This document shows, piece by piece, positions 1 through 7,947 of a stretch of 8,288 bases of DNA. Within the stretch, counting starts at the first letter, position 1. Each line of letters begins with the position of its first letter. The translations under genes and the position numbers were made by a program. The DNA comes from CANNDT01 sp945876205. GTDB taxonomy: Bacteria > Acidobacteriota > Vicinamibacteria > Vicinamibacterales > UBA2999. Below the pieces are notes generated by a model. The model searched no databases and was not told the origin of the DNA. It worked only from the letters and a program-made list of their open reading frames with translations. Location: contig CANNDT010000146.1 in the NCBI GenBank assembly GCA_947503365.1, positions 1 through 8,288 of the forward strand. The letters are read 5' to 3'.

Positions 1-22
1 ACCGAGACACCGAGGCACCGAG
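1..22. repeat. Three copies of ACCGAG with 8-bp period at the left edge
   Basis: ACCGAG occurs at 1-6, 9-14 and 17-22, with two-base spacers AC and GC. It lies directly before the hpnE TTG and may continue to the left of the window. It is a small tandem repeat or the end of one, with no function that can be read from it. Confidence 0.5.
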
Positions 23-27
23 ATAAT

Positions 28-1383
28 TTGGGGCCGGACGCGATTGTGATCGGCGCTGGATTTGCCGGGCTCAGCGCCGCGACGCTGCTGGCCGAGCGCG
101 GCTTGCGCGTGCTCGTGCTCGAGGCGCGGCCGACGCTTGGCGGTCGCGCGACGGCATTCACGGATCCCGTGACAGGCGAGCGGGTCGACAACGGACAGCA
201 CGTGCTGTTCGGGTGCTATCGCGAGACGCTTCGTTTCCTGCGGCGGGTCGGCGCCGAGTGGAACGTCAGCGTTCACAGGAGCCTGGCGATCGACGTGGTC
301 GACCGGCGAGGCGTGGCGTCGCGGCTGCGCTGCCCGGCGCTGCCCGCGCCGCTCCACCTGCTCGCCGGCGTGATGACCTGGAAGGCGCTCGGCTGGCACG
401 ACCGCTGGTCGGTGCTCCAGATGCACAAGGCGATCGCGTTTGCGCGCGGGCGTTCAGGCATGCCGCCGCACCGCATGGAGAACGTCCGGCAATGGCTCGA
501 GCGTCACGCGCAGACGCCGCGCGTCATCGAGCTGCTGTGGGAGCCGCTCGCCGTGGCGGCACTCAATCAATCGATCGACGTGGCCGCGGCCGCGCCGTTT
601 GCGCGCGTGCTGGCGCTGTTGCTCGGCAACGAGCCGCGCGACTCCGCGCTGGCGCTGCCGGTGAAGCCGCTCGACGAGATGTATGCGCGGCCGGCCCGCA
701 TCTTCATCGAGCAGCACGGCGGCACCGTGCGCACCGGCATACCGGCCGCGGTGATTTGCACCGAGAGCCTGTACCGCGTGAAAGGCTCGACGCCGCAACG
801 CGTCATCGTCCGGACGCGCAACGAAAAATTCACCGCGCCCGCCGTCGTCTGCACGGTGCCATGGTTCGCGCTGCCCGACACGCTCATCGATCCGACTCCC
901 GGCCTCGCGCCAGTCGTGCACGCGGCGCAGCACACCGCCGCGTCGCCGATCGTCACGGTCAATTTGTGGTTCGACAAGGTCGTCACCGACCGGACGTTCG
1001 TCGGGTTGCCCGGCCGGACGTTCCAATGGGTGTTCGACAAGCGGACGGTGTTCGGCGGCGACGCGTCGCACCTGTCGCTCGTCTCGAGCGGCGCGGAATC
1101 CGTCGTGGCGCGCACCAACCAGCAACTGATCGACCTGGCGGTCGAGGAGTTGACCGCCGCGCTTCCCGCGGCGCAGTCCGCGACCGTCGTGCGGGCGGTT
1201 GTCGTGCGCGAGAAGCGCGCGACGTTTTCGGTGGCTCCAGGTCAGCCGCAGCGTCCGTCGATGCGCACCGACGTGCCTGGGCTGTTTCTCGCGGGCGACT
1301 GGATCGATACCGGCCTGCCAGCTACCATCGAGGGTGCCGTGATCAGCGGCCACGCTGCCGCCGACGCGGTGAAGGTCTCATGA
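28..1383 (+). CDS. hpnE: Hydroxysqualene dehydroxylase HpnE (squalene-associated FAD-dependent desaturase)
   Basis: This FAD flavoprotein of the amine-oxidase/phytoene-desaturase type is known to reduce hydroxysqualene to squalene, the step before squalene-hopene cyclase in hopanoid synthesis. The sequence shows an N-terminal dinucleotide-binding fold with GAGFAG at residues 9-14, an acidic end of beta-2 (VLEAR, about residues 30-34), and a C-terminal FAD-binding segment LFLAGDWIDTGLPATIEGA at about 419-437, which is characteristic of HpnE. The length of 451 residues is normal. The frame is open to the left edge, but the TTG at 28 leaves four residues after Met before the first beta strand, as usual for the family, so I chose it. 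No Shine-Dalgarno is evident. The stop overlaps the thiI start as ATGA. hpnC and hpnD are common neighbours and may lie to the left (inference). Other carotenoid-type desaturases are the main alternative, but are less likely. Confidence 0.9.
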   Translation: MGPDAIVIGAGFAGLSAATLLAERGLRVLVLEARPTLGGRATAFTDPVTGERVDNGQHVLFGCYRETLRFLRRVGAEWNVSVHRSLAIDVVDRRGVASRLRCPALPAPLHLLAGVMTWKALGWHDRWSVLQMHKAIAFARGRSGMPPHRMENVRQWLERHAQTPRVIELLWEPLAVAALNQSIDVAAAAPFARVLALLLGNEPRDSALALPVKPLDEMYARPARIFIEQHGGTVRTGIPAAVICTESLYRVKGSTPQRVIVRTRNEKFTAPAVVCTVPWFALPDTLIDPTPGLAPVVHAAQHTAASPIVTVNLWFDKVVTDRTFVGLPGRTFQWVFDKRTVFGGDASHLSLVSSGAESVVARTNQQLIDLAVEELTAALPAAQSATVVRAVVVREKRATFSVAPGQPQRPSMRTDVPGLFLAGDWIDTGLPATIEGAVISGHAAADAVKVS

Positions 1384-2586
1384 ACTCGATCGTCATCCAC
1401 TACCACGAGCTCGCGCTCAAGGGTAAGAACCGCCCGTGGTTCCTTGGAAAGCTCGTGAGAAATCTGCGACGGGCGGTCGCCGACCTCGACGTGACGGCGG
1501 TGCGCCCGTTGATGGGACGCATCGAGATGGTGCTCGGGCCCACCGCCACTCGCGAAGAGGTGGGCGACCGCATCCGTCACACGTTCGGCATCGGCAACTT
1601 TTCCTACGCCGGCCGGACGGCGCTCGACCTCGATGTCATTGCCGCCGCGATTCTTCGCGATCTCGGCGACCGCTCGTGTTCGAGCTTCCGTGTGTCGGTG
1701 CGCCGCGCCGACAAGCGCTATCCGATGACCTCGCCGCAAGTCGAGCGGCAGGTCGGCGGATTGATCCAGGAGGCTCGGGGATGGAAGGTCAATCTCGACA
1801 ACCCCGAGCTCGAGATCCACGTCGAGCTGCTGACGACCGAGGCGTTCTATTTCTTCGGCAAGGAACGCGGGGCGGGAGGTCTTCCGACCGGCACCGCGGG
1901 AAAGGTTGCATGCCTGACATCCGGAGGCATCGATTCTCCCGTTGCGGCGCACCGCATGATGAAGCGCGGCTGCTCGGTGACGTTCATCCACTTTCATAGC
2001 TACCCGATCCTGTCGAGGGCGTCGCAGGACAAGGCGCGCGAGCTGGTGACCCTGCTCACCCGGTGGCAGCAGCGATCGCGGCTCTACCTCGTCGCCTTCG
2101 GCGACATCCAGCAGCAGGTCGTGCTCGCCGTCCCAGGACCCATGCGCGTCGTCGTCTATCGGCGGCTGATGCTGCGAATCGCCGAGCGAATTGCGCGGGC
2201 GCGCGGCGCCCAGGCATTGGTGACGGGCGACGTCATCGGCCAGGTCGCGTCGCAAACACTCGAGAACCTGGCGGTCATCGGCGCGGTCGCCGGGCTCCCG
2301 CTGTTCCGGCCGCTGATCGGCATGGACAAGGAAGAAATCACCGCCGAGGCCATCAAGATCGGGTCGTACCCGATTTCGATCATCCCCGACCAGGACTGCT
2401 GCACGCTGTTTACGCCGCGGAATCCGCAGACGCGAGCCCGGCTGGCCGACATCGAAAGGGCCGAAGCGGCCCTCCCGATCGACGAGCTTGTCGAGCGCGC
2501 GGTCGCCGAAGCAGTCGTAGAGGACTTCAAATTCCCCGCCTCCGCCGGAGGCTCCGGCGCGGTAGGATCGGAAGCAGAGGTGCAGA

Positions 2587-2609
<23 letters not shown>
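1380..2609 (+). CDS. thiI: tRNA 4-thiouridine synthase ThiI, short form without rhodanese domain
   Basis: ThiI adenylates uridine 8 of tRNA and inserts sulfur relayed from a cysteine desulfurase. The 409-residue product begins with the ferredoxin-like/THUMP part (HYHELALKGKNR at residues 8-19; THUMP roughly 60-165). It continues with the PP-loop SGGIDSP at 181-187 and the family signature DQDCCTLFTPRNP at 339-351, with the Cys340-Cys341 pair. It ends without the rhodanese domain of E. coli ThiI, so it resembles the shorter Bacillus type, and a role in the thiamine thiazole is less likely. The ATG at 1380 overlaps the hpnE stop (ATGA), and a weak GAAGG lies at 1371-1375. The reading frame is open far upstream of 1380, but that part is the shadow of hpnE. 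The last 23 or so residues, from Ala387, are a Gly/Ala/Ser-rich tail unlike the family and partly encoded by a palindrome. The gene overlaps the aldolase by 23 bp. Confidence 0.95.
2538..2558. repeat. Two nested, mutually exclusive short palindromes at the 3' end of thiI
   Basis: Positions 2538-2552 form a perfect 6-bp stem with a 3-base loop (GCCTCC/GGAGGC). Positions 2544-2558 form a second perfect 6-bp stem with a 3-base loop (GCCGGA/TCCGGC). They share bases, so only one can form at a time. They lie inside thiI, 29 bases before the aldolase GTG, and encode part of the extra ThiI tail. There is no T tract, so this is not a standard terminator. A dispersed palindromic repeat or an RNA structure affecting the aldolase start are both possible. 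Confidence 0.5.
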
Positions 2610-3661
<1,052 letters not shown>

Positions 3662-3675
<14 letters not shown>

Positions 3676-4180
3676 AGAACTCCCGCAACGCTTCTTCCGT
3701 GCTGCGAAACGCCAGCTCGTCCCACGGGATCTCGTCCGCGCTGAAGTACTTGGCCTCGAGGCCCTCGTCATCGCACGCCAGACACCCGCTGGTCATCGTC
3801 GCCGCATAGACGAGCACCACGGGTGTCCGGCCTTCGTACGAATAGATGTTGATCAGGCGATCGATCCGGATGTGCAGGCCGACCTCCTCGCGTGCTTCCC
3901 GAATCGCCGCTGCCTCCACTTCCTCGCCGCGGTCGACGTAGCCCCCGGGAAACACCCATTTTCCGTAGCCAGGCTCGATCGCCCGCTTCACCAGGACGAC
4001 GCGGTTGTCGTCGTCGGTGATGATCGTGCCGACCGCGAGCTTCGGGTCGAGATAGAAGACGAACCCGCACGAGGTGCAGACCAGCCGCTCGCGGTCGCCA
4101 GCCTTGAGCAGGCGAGACTCGAGGCCGCCGCCGCAGACCGGGCAGAAACGAAATGCGGCGCCATGCTGGTGATTGGTCAT
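3662..4180 (-). CDS. NUDIX hydrolase with N-terminal zinc ribbon
   Basis: NUDIX enzymes hydrolyse nucleoside diphosphates linked to another moiety. The 172-residue product opens with a zinc ribbon (Cys13-x2-Cys16 and Cys35-x2-Cys38), as in NADH pyrophosphatase NudC and related ADP-ribose or dinucleotide hydrolases. The NUDIX box is complete at residues 80-102: G80, E86, R94, E95, E98, E99 and G101 fit GX5EX7REUXEEXGU. The substrate cannot be told from this. NudC proteins are longer (about 260 residues) with an extra N-terminal domain, so this is a smaller relative. The ATG at 4180 sits head-to-head with def, 44 bp apart, and has no clear Shine-Dalgarno. The 3' end overlaps the aldolase gene by 14 bp in convergent orientation, leaving no room for a terminator between them. 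Confidence 0.93.
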
Positions 4181-4195
4181 GCTGATGCCAGGGCT

Positions 4196-4211
4196 CTGAG
4201 GCCTGAGGCCT
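4196..4211. repeat. Tandem 7-bp repeat carrying two AGGCCT palindromes upstream of def
   Basis: CTGAGGC occurs twice in tandem at 4196-4202 and 4203-4209, so that the palindrome AGGCCT appears at 4199-4204 and 4206-4211, the second touching the -10 box. It lies in the 44-bp gap between the divergent NUDIX and def genes. An operator-like role is possible, but only the position supports it. Confidence 0.3.
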
Positions 4212-4216
4212 ATAAT
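4211..4216 (+). promoter_or_regulatory. -10 box of a probable leaderless promoter for def
   Basis: An exact TATAAT ends eight bases before the def ATG. With the usual 6-8 base distance to the transcription start, the mRNA would begin at or within about two bases of the ATG. No -35 TTGACA is seen at the right distance, and the bases before the ATG (CTTCCTCC) are the opposite of a Shine-Dalgarno, which fits leaderless translation. Confidence 0.6.
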
Positions 4217-4224
4217 CTTCCTCC

Positions 4225-4752
4225 ATGTCTATTCTGAAAGTCGCGCGCATGGGACACCCCGTGCTCCGGGAGCGTGCGCGGCCGTTCGAGAAAAGCGATC
4301 TTCGCGACCCGCTCGTCCAGAAGCTGATCGACGACATGATCGACACCATGCACGAGTACCACGGCGTCGGGCTCGCGGCGCCGCAGGTGCACGAAGGCCT
4401 GCGCGTCTTCGTCGGGTTGCTCGACGAGGATCCCGATTCGAAGACCGAGGCGACGGTGGTGATCAATCCGGAGATCGCGGCCCTGACGAAAACCAAGGAG
4501 GAGGGCTGGGAAGGTTGCCTCAGCATTCCCGATATCCGCGGCATGGTGCCGAGGTTTACCGACATCCTGCTCAAGGCGCTCGACCGCCACGGCAAGCCGC
4601 TCGAGCTGCGCCTCACCGACTTCGCGGCCCGCGTCGCGCAGCATGAGGCCGATCACCTGGACGGCCTGCTCTTCTTCGACCGCATGACGTCGATGGAGTC
4701 GCTGACCTTCATGGACGAGTACTCCCGCTACCACCAGAAAGACGACGACTGA
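4225..4752 (+). CDS. def: Peptide deformylase
   Basis: This metalloenzyme removes the formyl group from the N-terminal methionine of new proteins at the ribosome. All three signature motifs are present: GVGLAAPQ at residues 47-54, EGCLS at 96-100 and HEADH at 140-144. Cys98, His140 and His144 would hold the metal, and Glu141 is catalytic. The 175-residue length is typical, and the C-terminus is short and charged (ends DDD). The ATG at 4225 is placed by the normal SILKVARMGHPVL start and follows a TATAAT with almost no leader. The gene overlaps the next one by one base (TGATG), so the two are probably co-transcribed. The methionyl-tRNA formyltransferase gene fmt, often beside def, is not here. 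Confidence 0.97.
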   Translation: MSILKVARMGHPVLRERARPFEKSDLRDPLVQKLIDDMIDTMHEYHGVGLAAPQVHEGLRVFVGLLDEDPDSKTEATVVINPEIAALTKTKEEGWEGCLSIPDIRGMVPRFTDILLKALDRHGKPLELRLTDFAARVAQHEADHLDGLLFFDRMTSMESLTFMDEYSRYHQKDDD

Positions 4753-5510
4753 TGCGAGTTGCGCTCGTCACAGGCGGCGGCCGCGGAATCGGCCGCGCCA
4801 TCGCGCATGCCTTTGCCGGCCCCGACACCTTCGTGGCCATCTCCGGACGGACGAAAGCGGAGCTCGACCTGACCGCCGTCGACCTCGAACGCCTTGGTGG
4901 CCGTGCCCTGGCGATTCAGATGGACGTCACCAGGGAGTCTTCGGTGGCCGATGGCATGGCCCGGCTGCGGGACGCCGCGGGTCAGCTCGACGTGCTGGTC
5001 AACAATGCCGGCATGGGTGGAGGAGAGCCGATCGCCGGCTCCGACATCACGCGCTGGCGCGCGACCATCGACACCAACATCACCGGTATGTATCTGGTGA
5101 CGCGCGACGCGGTGCCGATGATGCCAGCCGGCGGCCGCATCGTGAACATCGCGTCGGTGCTCGGACGATTCGGCGTCCCTGGGTACACCGCGTACTGCGC
5201 ATCGAAGCACGGGGTGATCGGGTTCACCCGAGCGCTTGCGCTGGAGCTCGCCGGGCAGCACATCACCGTCAACGCCGTGTGTCCAGGTTGGGTCGACACC
5301 GAGATGGCTGCCCAGGGGATGCGGATGGGTGCCGCGGCGACCGGCCAGACCTTCGAGCAATTTCGCGACAAGGCGATCGGCGCCGTGCCGATCAAGCGGA
5401 TTATCCAACCCGAAGAAGTGGCGGAGCTCGTGCGCTTTCTCGCGTCACCGGGCGCGTCGGCGATCACCGGTCAGACCTACAACATCTGCGGCGGCCAGAC
5501 GATGGACTGA
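4752..5510 (+). CDS. Short-chain dehydrogenase/reductase (SDR), classical FabG-like
   Basis: A 252-residue classical SDR that would oxidise or reduce a hydroxyl/keto group with a nicotinamide cofactor. It has TGGGRGIG at residues 7-14 (cofactor binding), Asp58 in the MDVT turn, NNAG at 84-87 and the full catalytic tetrad Asn109, Ser135, Tyr148 and Lys152 (YCASK). Arg33 in SGRTK, after beta-2, favours NADP(H), which is an inference. The C-terminal FLASPGASAITGQTYNICGG is standard for FabG-like enzymes that build the Rossmann core. The substrate is not clear: 3-oxoacyl-ACP reductase, 3-hydroxybutyrate dehydrogenase and many others share this pattern. The ATG at 4752 reuses the last base of the def stop (TGATG), so translational coupling to def is likely. 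I see no functional link to deformylation. Confidence 0.93.
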   Translation: MRVALVTGGGRGIGRAIAHAFAGPDTFVAISGRTKAELDLTAVDLERLGGRALAIQMDVTRESSVADGMARLRDAAGQLDVLVNNAGMGGGEPIAGSDITRWRATIDTNITGMYLVTRDAVPMMPAGGRIVNIASVLGRFGVPGYTAYCASKHGVIGFTRALALELAGQHITVNAVCPGWVDTEMAAQGMRMGAAATGQTFEQFRDKAIGAVPIKRIIQPEEVAELVRFLASPGASAITGQTYNICGGQTMD

Positions 5511-5512
5511 TA

Positions 5513-5533
5513 CGGCTCTGGGATCAAGAGCCG
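5513..5533 (+). terminator. Stem-loop just after the SDR stop, possible weak terminator
   Basis: CGGCTCT (5513-5519) pairs perfectly with AGAGCCG (5527-5533) around a 7-base loop, beginning three bases after the SDR stop codon. There is no run of T after it, so intrinsic termination is uncertain. It may instead protect the def-SDR transcript end. Confidence 0.35.
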
Positions 5534-5596
5534 CCATTCGCGCGATTTGGTGAGCTCTCGAGCAGTCTCGCGTGTATTGCGTGATTTATGTCAGGA

Positions 5597-5634
5597 GCCC
5601 AAAGCGCGAGAGCCGAGATCCGAGCGCCCAAAGC
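5597..5634. repeat. Pair of short direct repeats in the gap before thyX
   Basis: GCCCAAAGC occurs at 5597-5605 and again at 5626-5634, a 29-base period with related purine-rich text between them. A third AAAGC is at 5645-5649. The pair lies in the 158-bp gap (5511-5668) upstream of the thyX -10 box. It could bind a regulator or be a decayed intergenic repeat; nothing else codes here. Confidence 0.3.
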
Positions 5635-5652
5635 CCGGAGCGGCAAAGCCGA

Positions 5653-5658
5653 TATAAT
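5653..5658 (+). promoter_or_regulatory. -10 box of a probable leaderless promoter for the long thyX
   Basis: An exact TATAAT ends ten bases before the GTG at 5669. The predicted transcript would start only about two to four bases before the GTG, too close for a Shine-Dalgarno, and none is seen. No convincing -35 box is found 16-18 bases upstream. Confidence 0.6.
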
Positions 5659-5668
5659 TCGTCCGTAA

Positions 5669-7204
5669 GTGCTCGCCACCGGAAGACCCAACATCACACT
5701 TCGCACTGCACCGACGACGCCGTTTGATGGCGCCATTGCGGCTGCGCGCACGTGCTACTCGCCGCGCGTCATTGGCACGAACGAAATCACCGAGAAGCAG
5801 CGCGACACGATCGGTGCGCTGACGTTCGACGCGGGCCATCACACCGTCTATCAGCACGCGCACTTCGAATTTGGCCTCGAGAACGTCTCACGGCAGTTCG
5901 TCTGGACGTTCCTGCACTCGTATCCCTTCTACAACTCGGAGCAGTCGAGCCAGCGCTACGTCAAGTTGAAAGAGCCGCGCGCCTACGTCCCGCCGTTGAG
6001 CGGCGAGGCGCTGGACGTCTACGAAAGCGCTGTGCTCCGCGCCTGGGATCGGTACGCCGAGCTCTCGGCGATGCTCAGGGACGATGCGCTGGCGATCCTG
6101 AAAGAGCTGCGCTACGTCCAATCGACATCGAACCCCGAGCGGTTGAAGAAGATCGAGAAGGACGCCGAGAAGCGTGCGATCGAGACCGCCCGCTACGTCA
6201 TTCCGATTGGCGCGTTCACCTCGATGGTGCACACCGTGTCGGGCATCGTGCTGCATCGCCTGCAGCGGATGGTGAACACGAGCGACACGCCATACGAGGC
6301 GCGCGAAGTGATTGGCGAGATGGTTCGCCTCGTGCGCGAGTGGGATCCGCTGTTCTTCGAGAAGGTGGGTCTCGGCGCGATCGAAGCCGACGACCTGCCG
6401 GAAGCGCATTTCCCGCAGGCCCAGGGCGGGGGCGACCGCTATGCCGACGCGTTTGACGCGAGGCTGAACGGCCGCTGGTCGCGCATGCGCGAGGCCTCGG
6501 TCGAGGCCGAGGAAATCATCGCCGAGTCGGTGCGGTCGGTCTTCGGCCTGACGCCCGAGGACATGACCGATGACGAGGCGCTCGACCGGGTGATGAATCC
6601 GGCCTCGAATCGCTACCGTCTCGACATCCTCAACGTCTCGTACCACTCGCCGCTGATGCGCTCGCTCCATCACGCCAACTACGTCTTCGAAAAGCGCCTC
6701 AGCCACAGCGCCGACTCGCAGGACCAGCGGCACCGCATGGTGCCAGCGTCGCGGCCGCTGATGACGTTTGCGGATACGGTGCGGCCCGACTACATCACCC
6801 CCCGGTTGATCGCCTCGAATCCAAAGGCGCAGGCGATCTACGACTGCGCGATGCAGGAAGCGTGGCGCGCCAAGAACCGGCTGCTGGAGCTTGGCGTCCC
6901 GCTGGAGTTCGCGCTCTACGTGCTGCCAAACGCCAAGACGCTGCGGTTTATCGAGTCGGGCTCGCTCCTCGCGCTCTTGCACAAGTGGACGCTGCGGACC
7001 TGCTTCAACGCGCAGGAAGAGATCTACCTCGCGTCGATGGACGAGATCGCCCAGGTGCGCGCCGTGCATCCGCGGATCGGGCGCTACATCGGTCCACCGT
7101 GCGTCATCCGCAACGGCCTGATCTCGCCCCGCTGCACCGAGGGGTCGCACTTCTGTGGCGTCCCCGTGTGGAAAGACTTTCCGGCCGCCGTGAGGCGTCT
7201 CTAG
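5669..7204 (+). CDS. thyX: Long, two-lobed FAD-dependent thymidylate synthase (ThyX family)
   Basis: ThyX makes dTMP from dUMP using methylenetetrahydrofolate, FAD and NADPH. Normal ThyX is about 220-250 residues; this one has 511 and looks like two tandem ThyX-like lobes. Lobe 1 (about 20-270) has the typical lead-in GHHTVYQHAHFEF...VSRQ (56-76) and the motif end SSQRYV (93-98), but His83-Ser84-Tyr85 stands where RHR is expected. Lobe 2 (about 300-470) has HSPL and RHR at 354-356, but then VPASRP instead of the Ser/Asn...Ser-x-Arg-Tyr part. It ends with the helix NAKTLRFIESGSLLALLHKW seen near the ThyX C-terminus. A tail carries Cys478, Cys489, His494 and Cys496. The GTG at 5669 is the first possible start, since TAA precedes it directly. 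pcs follows after 7 bases. The family call is firm. That the enzyme is an active dTMP synthase is probable but not shown. Confidence 0.85.
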   Translation: MLATGRPNITLRTAPTTPFDGAIAAARTCYSPRVIGTNEITEKQRDTIGALTFDAGHHTVYQHAHFEFGLENVSRQFVWTFLHSYPFYNSEQSSQRYVKLKEPRAYVPPLSGEALDVYESAVLRAWDRYAELSAMLRDDALAILKELRYVQSTSNPERLKKIEKDAEKRAIETARYVIPIGAFTSMVHTVSGIVLHRLQRMVNTSDTPYEAREVIGEMVRLVREWDPLFFEKVGLGAIEADDLPEAHFPQAQGGGDRYADAFDARLNGRWSRMREASVEAEEIIAESVRSVFGLTPEDMTDDEALDRVMNPASNRYRLDILNVSYHSPLMRSLHHANYVFEKRLSHSADSQDQRHRMVPASRPLMTFADTVRPDYITPRLIASNPKAQAIYDCAMQEAWRAKNRLLELGVPLEFALYVLPNAKTLRFIESGSLLALLHKWTLRTCFNAQEEIYLASMDEIAQVRAVHPRIGRYIGPPCVIRNGLISPRCTEGSHFCGVPVWKDFPAAVRRL

Positions 7205-7211
7205 ACCTGCC

Positions 7212-7910
7212 GTGGCGGCTGCCTGGCTCGCGCATCTCTACACCGCCAGCGGCCTCGTCTTCGCCTTCTTCGCAACGAGAGCGGTCGTCGAGCACCGCTA
7301 TCGCGAGGCGTTCTGCTGGCTGGCTGTCGCCGTCTTCGTGGACGCCACCGACGGCGTGCTCGCGCGCCGCGCGAAAGTCTCGACCCGCCTGCCCTGGTTC
7401 AACGGATCGAAGCTCGACGAGATCATCGATTACCTGACCTACGTCTTCATCCCCGCGCTCATCGTCTGGCGCGCGATCCTGGTTCCCGACAACTGGACCA
7501 CGGCCGTCGTCGCGGCGATGCTCCTGTCGAGCGCCTACGGGTTCAATCGAGACGACGCGAAGACGGACGATCATTTCTTTATCGGCTTTCCGTCGTACTG
7601 GAACATCGTCGTGTTCTATCTCTACGTGGCGGGGTGGACGCCGATCGTCAACGGTGTGATCCTGCTCGTCTGCGCGGCGCTCGTGTTCGTTCCGATCCGG
7701 TACATCTATCCAAGCCGCACACCCGTGTGTCAGGTGCCGACGCTGGTGATGGGTGCCATCTGGGGCGTGCTGGTGTGCATAATGCTGTGGATGATGCCGG
7801 CGATCCCGCGCGGCGTATTCCTTGCATCTCTCCTCTTTCCCGTGTATTACGTCGCGCTGTCACTGGCGCTGCAACGGCGAAGGAACCTCGGAAACGGTCG
7901 CGAAAGCTAG
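7212..7910 (+). CDS. pcs: Phosphatidylcholine synthase (CDP-diacylglycerol-choline O-phosphatidyltransferase)
   Basis: Pcs joins choline to CDP-diacylglycerol in the inner membrane, giving phosphatidylcholine and CMP. The 232-residue protein has about seven to eight hydrophobic segments. It carries the CDP-alcohol phosphatidyltransferase motif in the long-spaced form peculiar to Pcs: Asp44, Asp47-Gly48, Ala51-Arg52, twelve residues, Gly65, Asp69 and Asp73. Family-typical stretches AWLAHLYTASG (4-14), DEIIDYLTYVFIP (69-81) and DDHFFIGFPSYWN support Pcs over phosphatidylserine or phosphatidylglycerolphosphate synthases. The GTG at 7212 lies 7 bases after the thyX stop without a Shine-Dalgarno, so it probably depends on translation of thyX. 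The C-terminus is basic and cytoplasmic-looking (QRRRNLGNGRES). Pcs needs choline from outside or from choline-forming reactions; no choline transporter is in the window. Confidence 0.93.
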   Translation: MAAAWLAHLYTASGLVFAFFATRAVVEHRYREAFCWLAVAVFVDATDGVLARRAKVSTRLPWFNGSKLDEIIDYLTYVFIPALIVWRAILVPDNWTTAVVAAMLLSSAYGFNRDDAKTDDHFFIGFPSYWNIVVFYLYVAGWTPIVNGVILLVCAALVFVPIRYIYPSRTPVCQVPTLVMGAIWGVLVCIMLWMMPAIPRGVFLASLLFPVYYVALSLALQRRRNLGNGRES

Positions 7911-7947
7911 CTGAGCCGCAGTCGCAATTGCCGGGACAGAAAGACGG

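Noticed and set aside
213..1379. Long open frame upstream of and in frame with thiI, which would give a fusion protein of about 800 residues.
   Set aside because: It lies in another frame inside hpnE, is extremely rich in Arg and Ala as expected of a high-GC shadow, and the ThiI family N-terminus begins exactly at the ATG at 1380.
5566..5611. Inverted repeat TCTCGCG/CGCGAGA in the gap before thyX, considered as a hairpin.
   Set aside because: The 7-bp arms are separated by 32 bases, so stable pairing is unlikely and chance is sufficient in this composition.
5236..5668. Open frames overlapping the SDR 3' end and the gap before thyX, considered as small genes.
   Set aside because: They begin inside the SDR in other frames, contain shadow-like Arg/Ser/Pro text, and have no ribosome sites.
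5888..7150. Open frame of 420 codons on the - strand across the long thyX.
   Set aside because: It is antisense to a clear ThyX-family gene and consists of Arg/His/Val-rich text with no motif.
7905..7912. Palindrome AGCTAGCT at the pcs stop codon.
   Set aside because: It is only 8 bp with no loop or T tract and is expected by chance at this scale.
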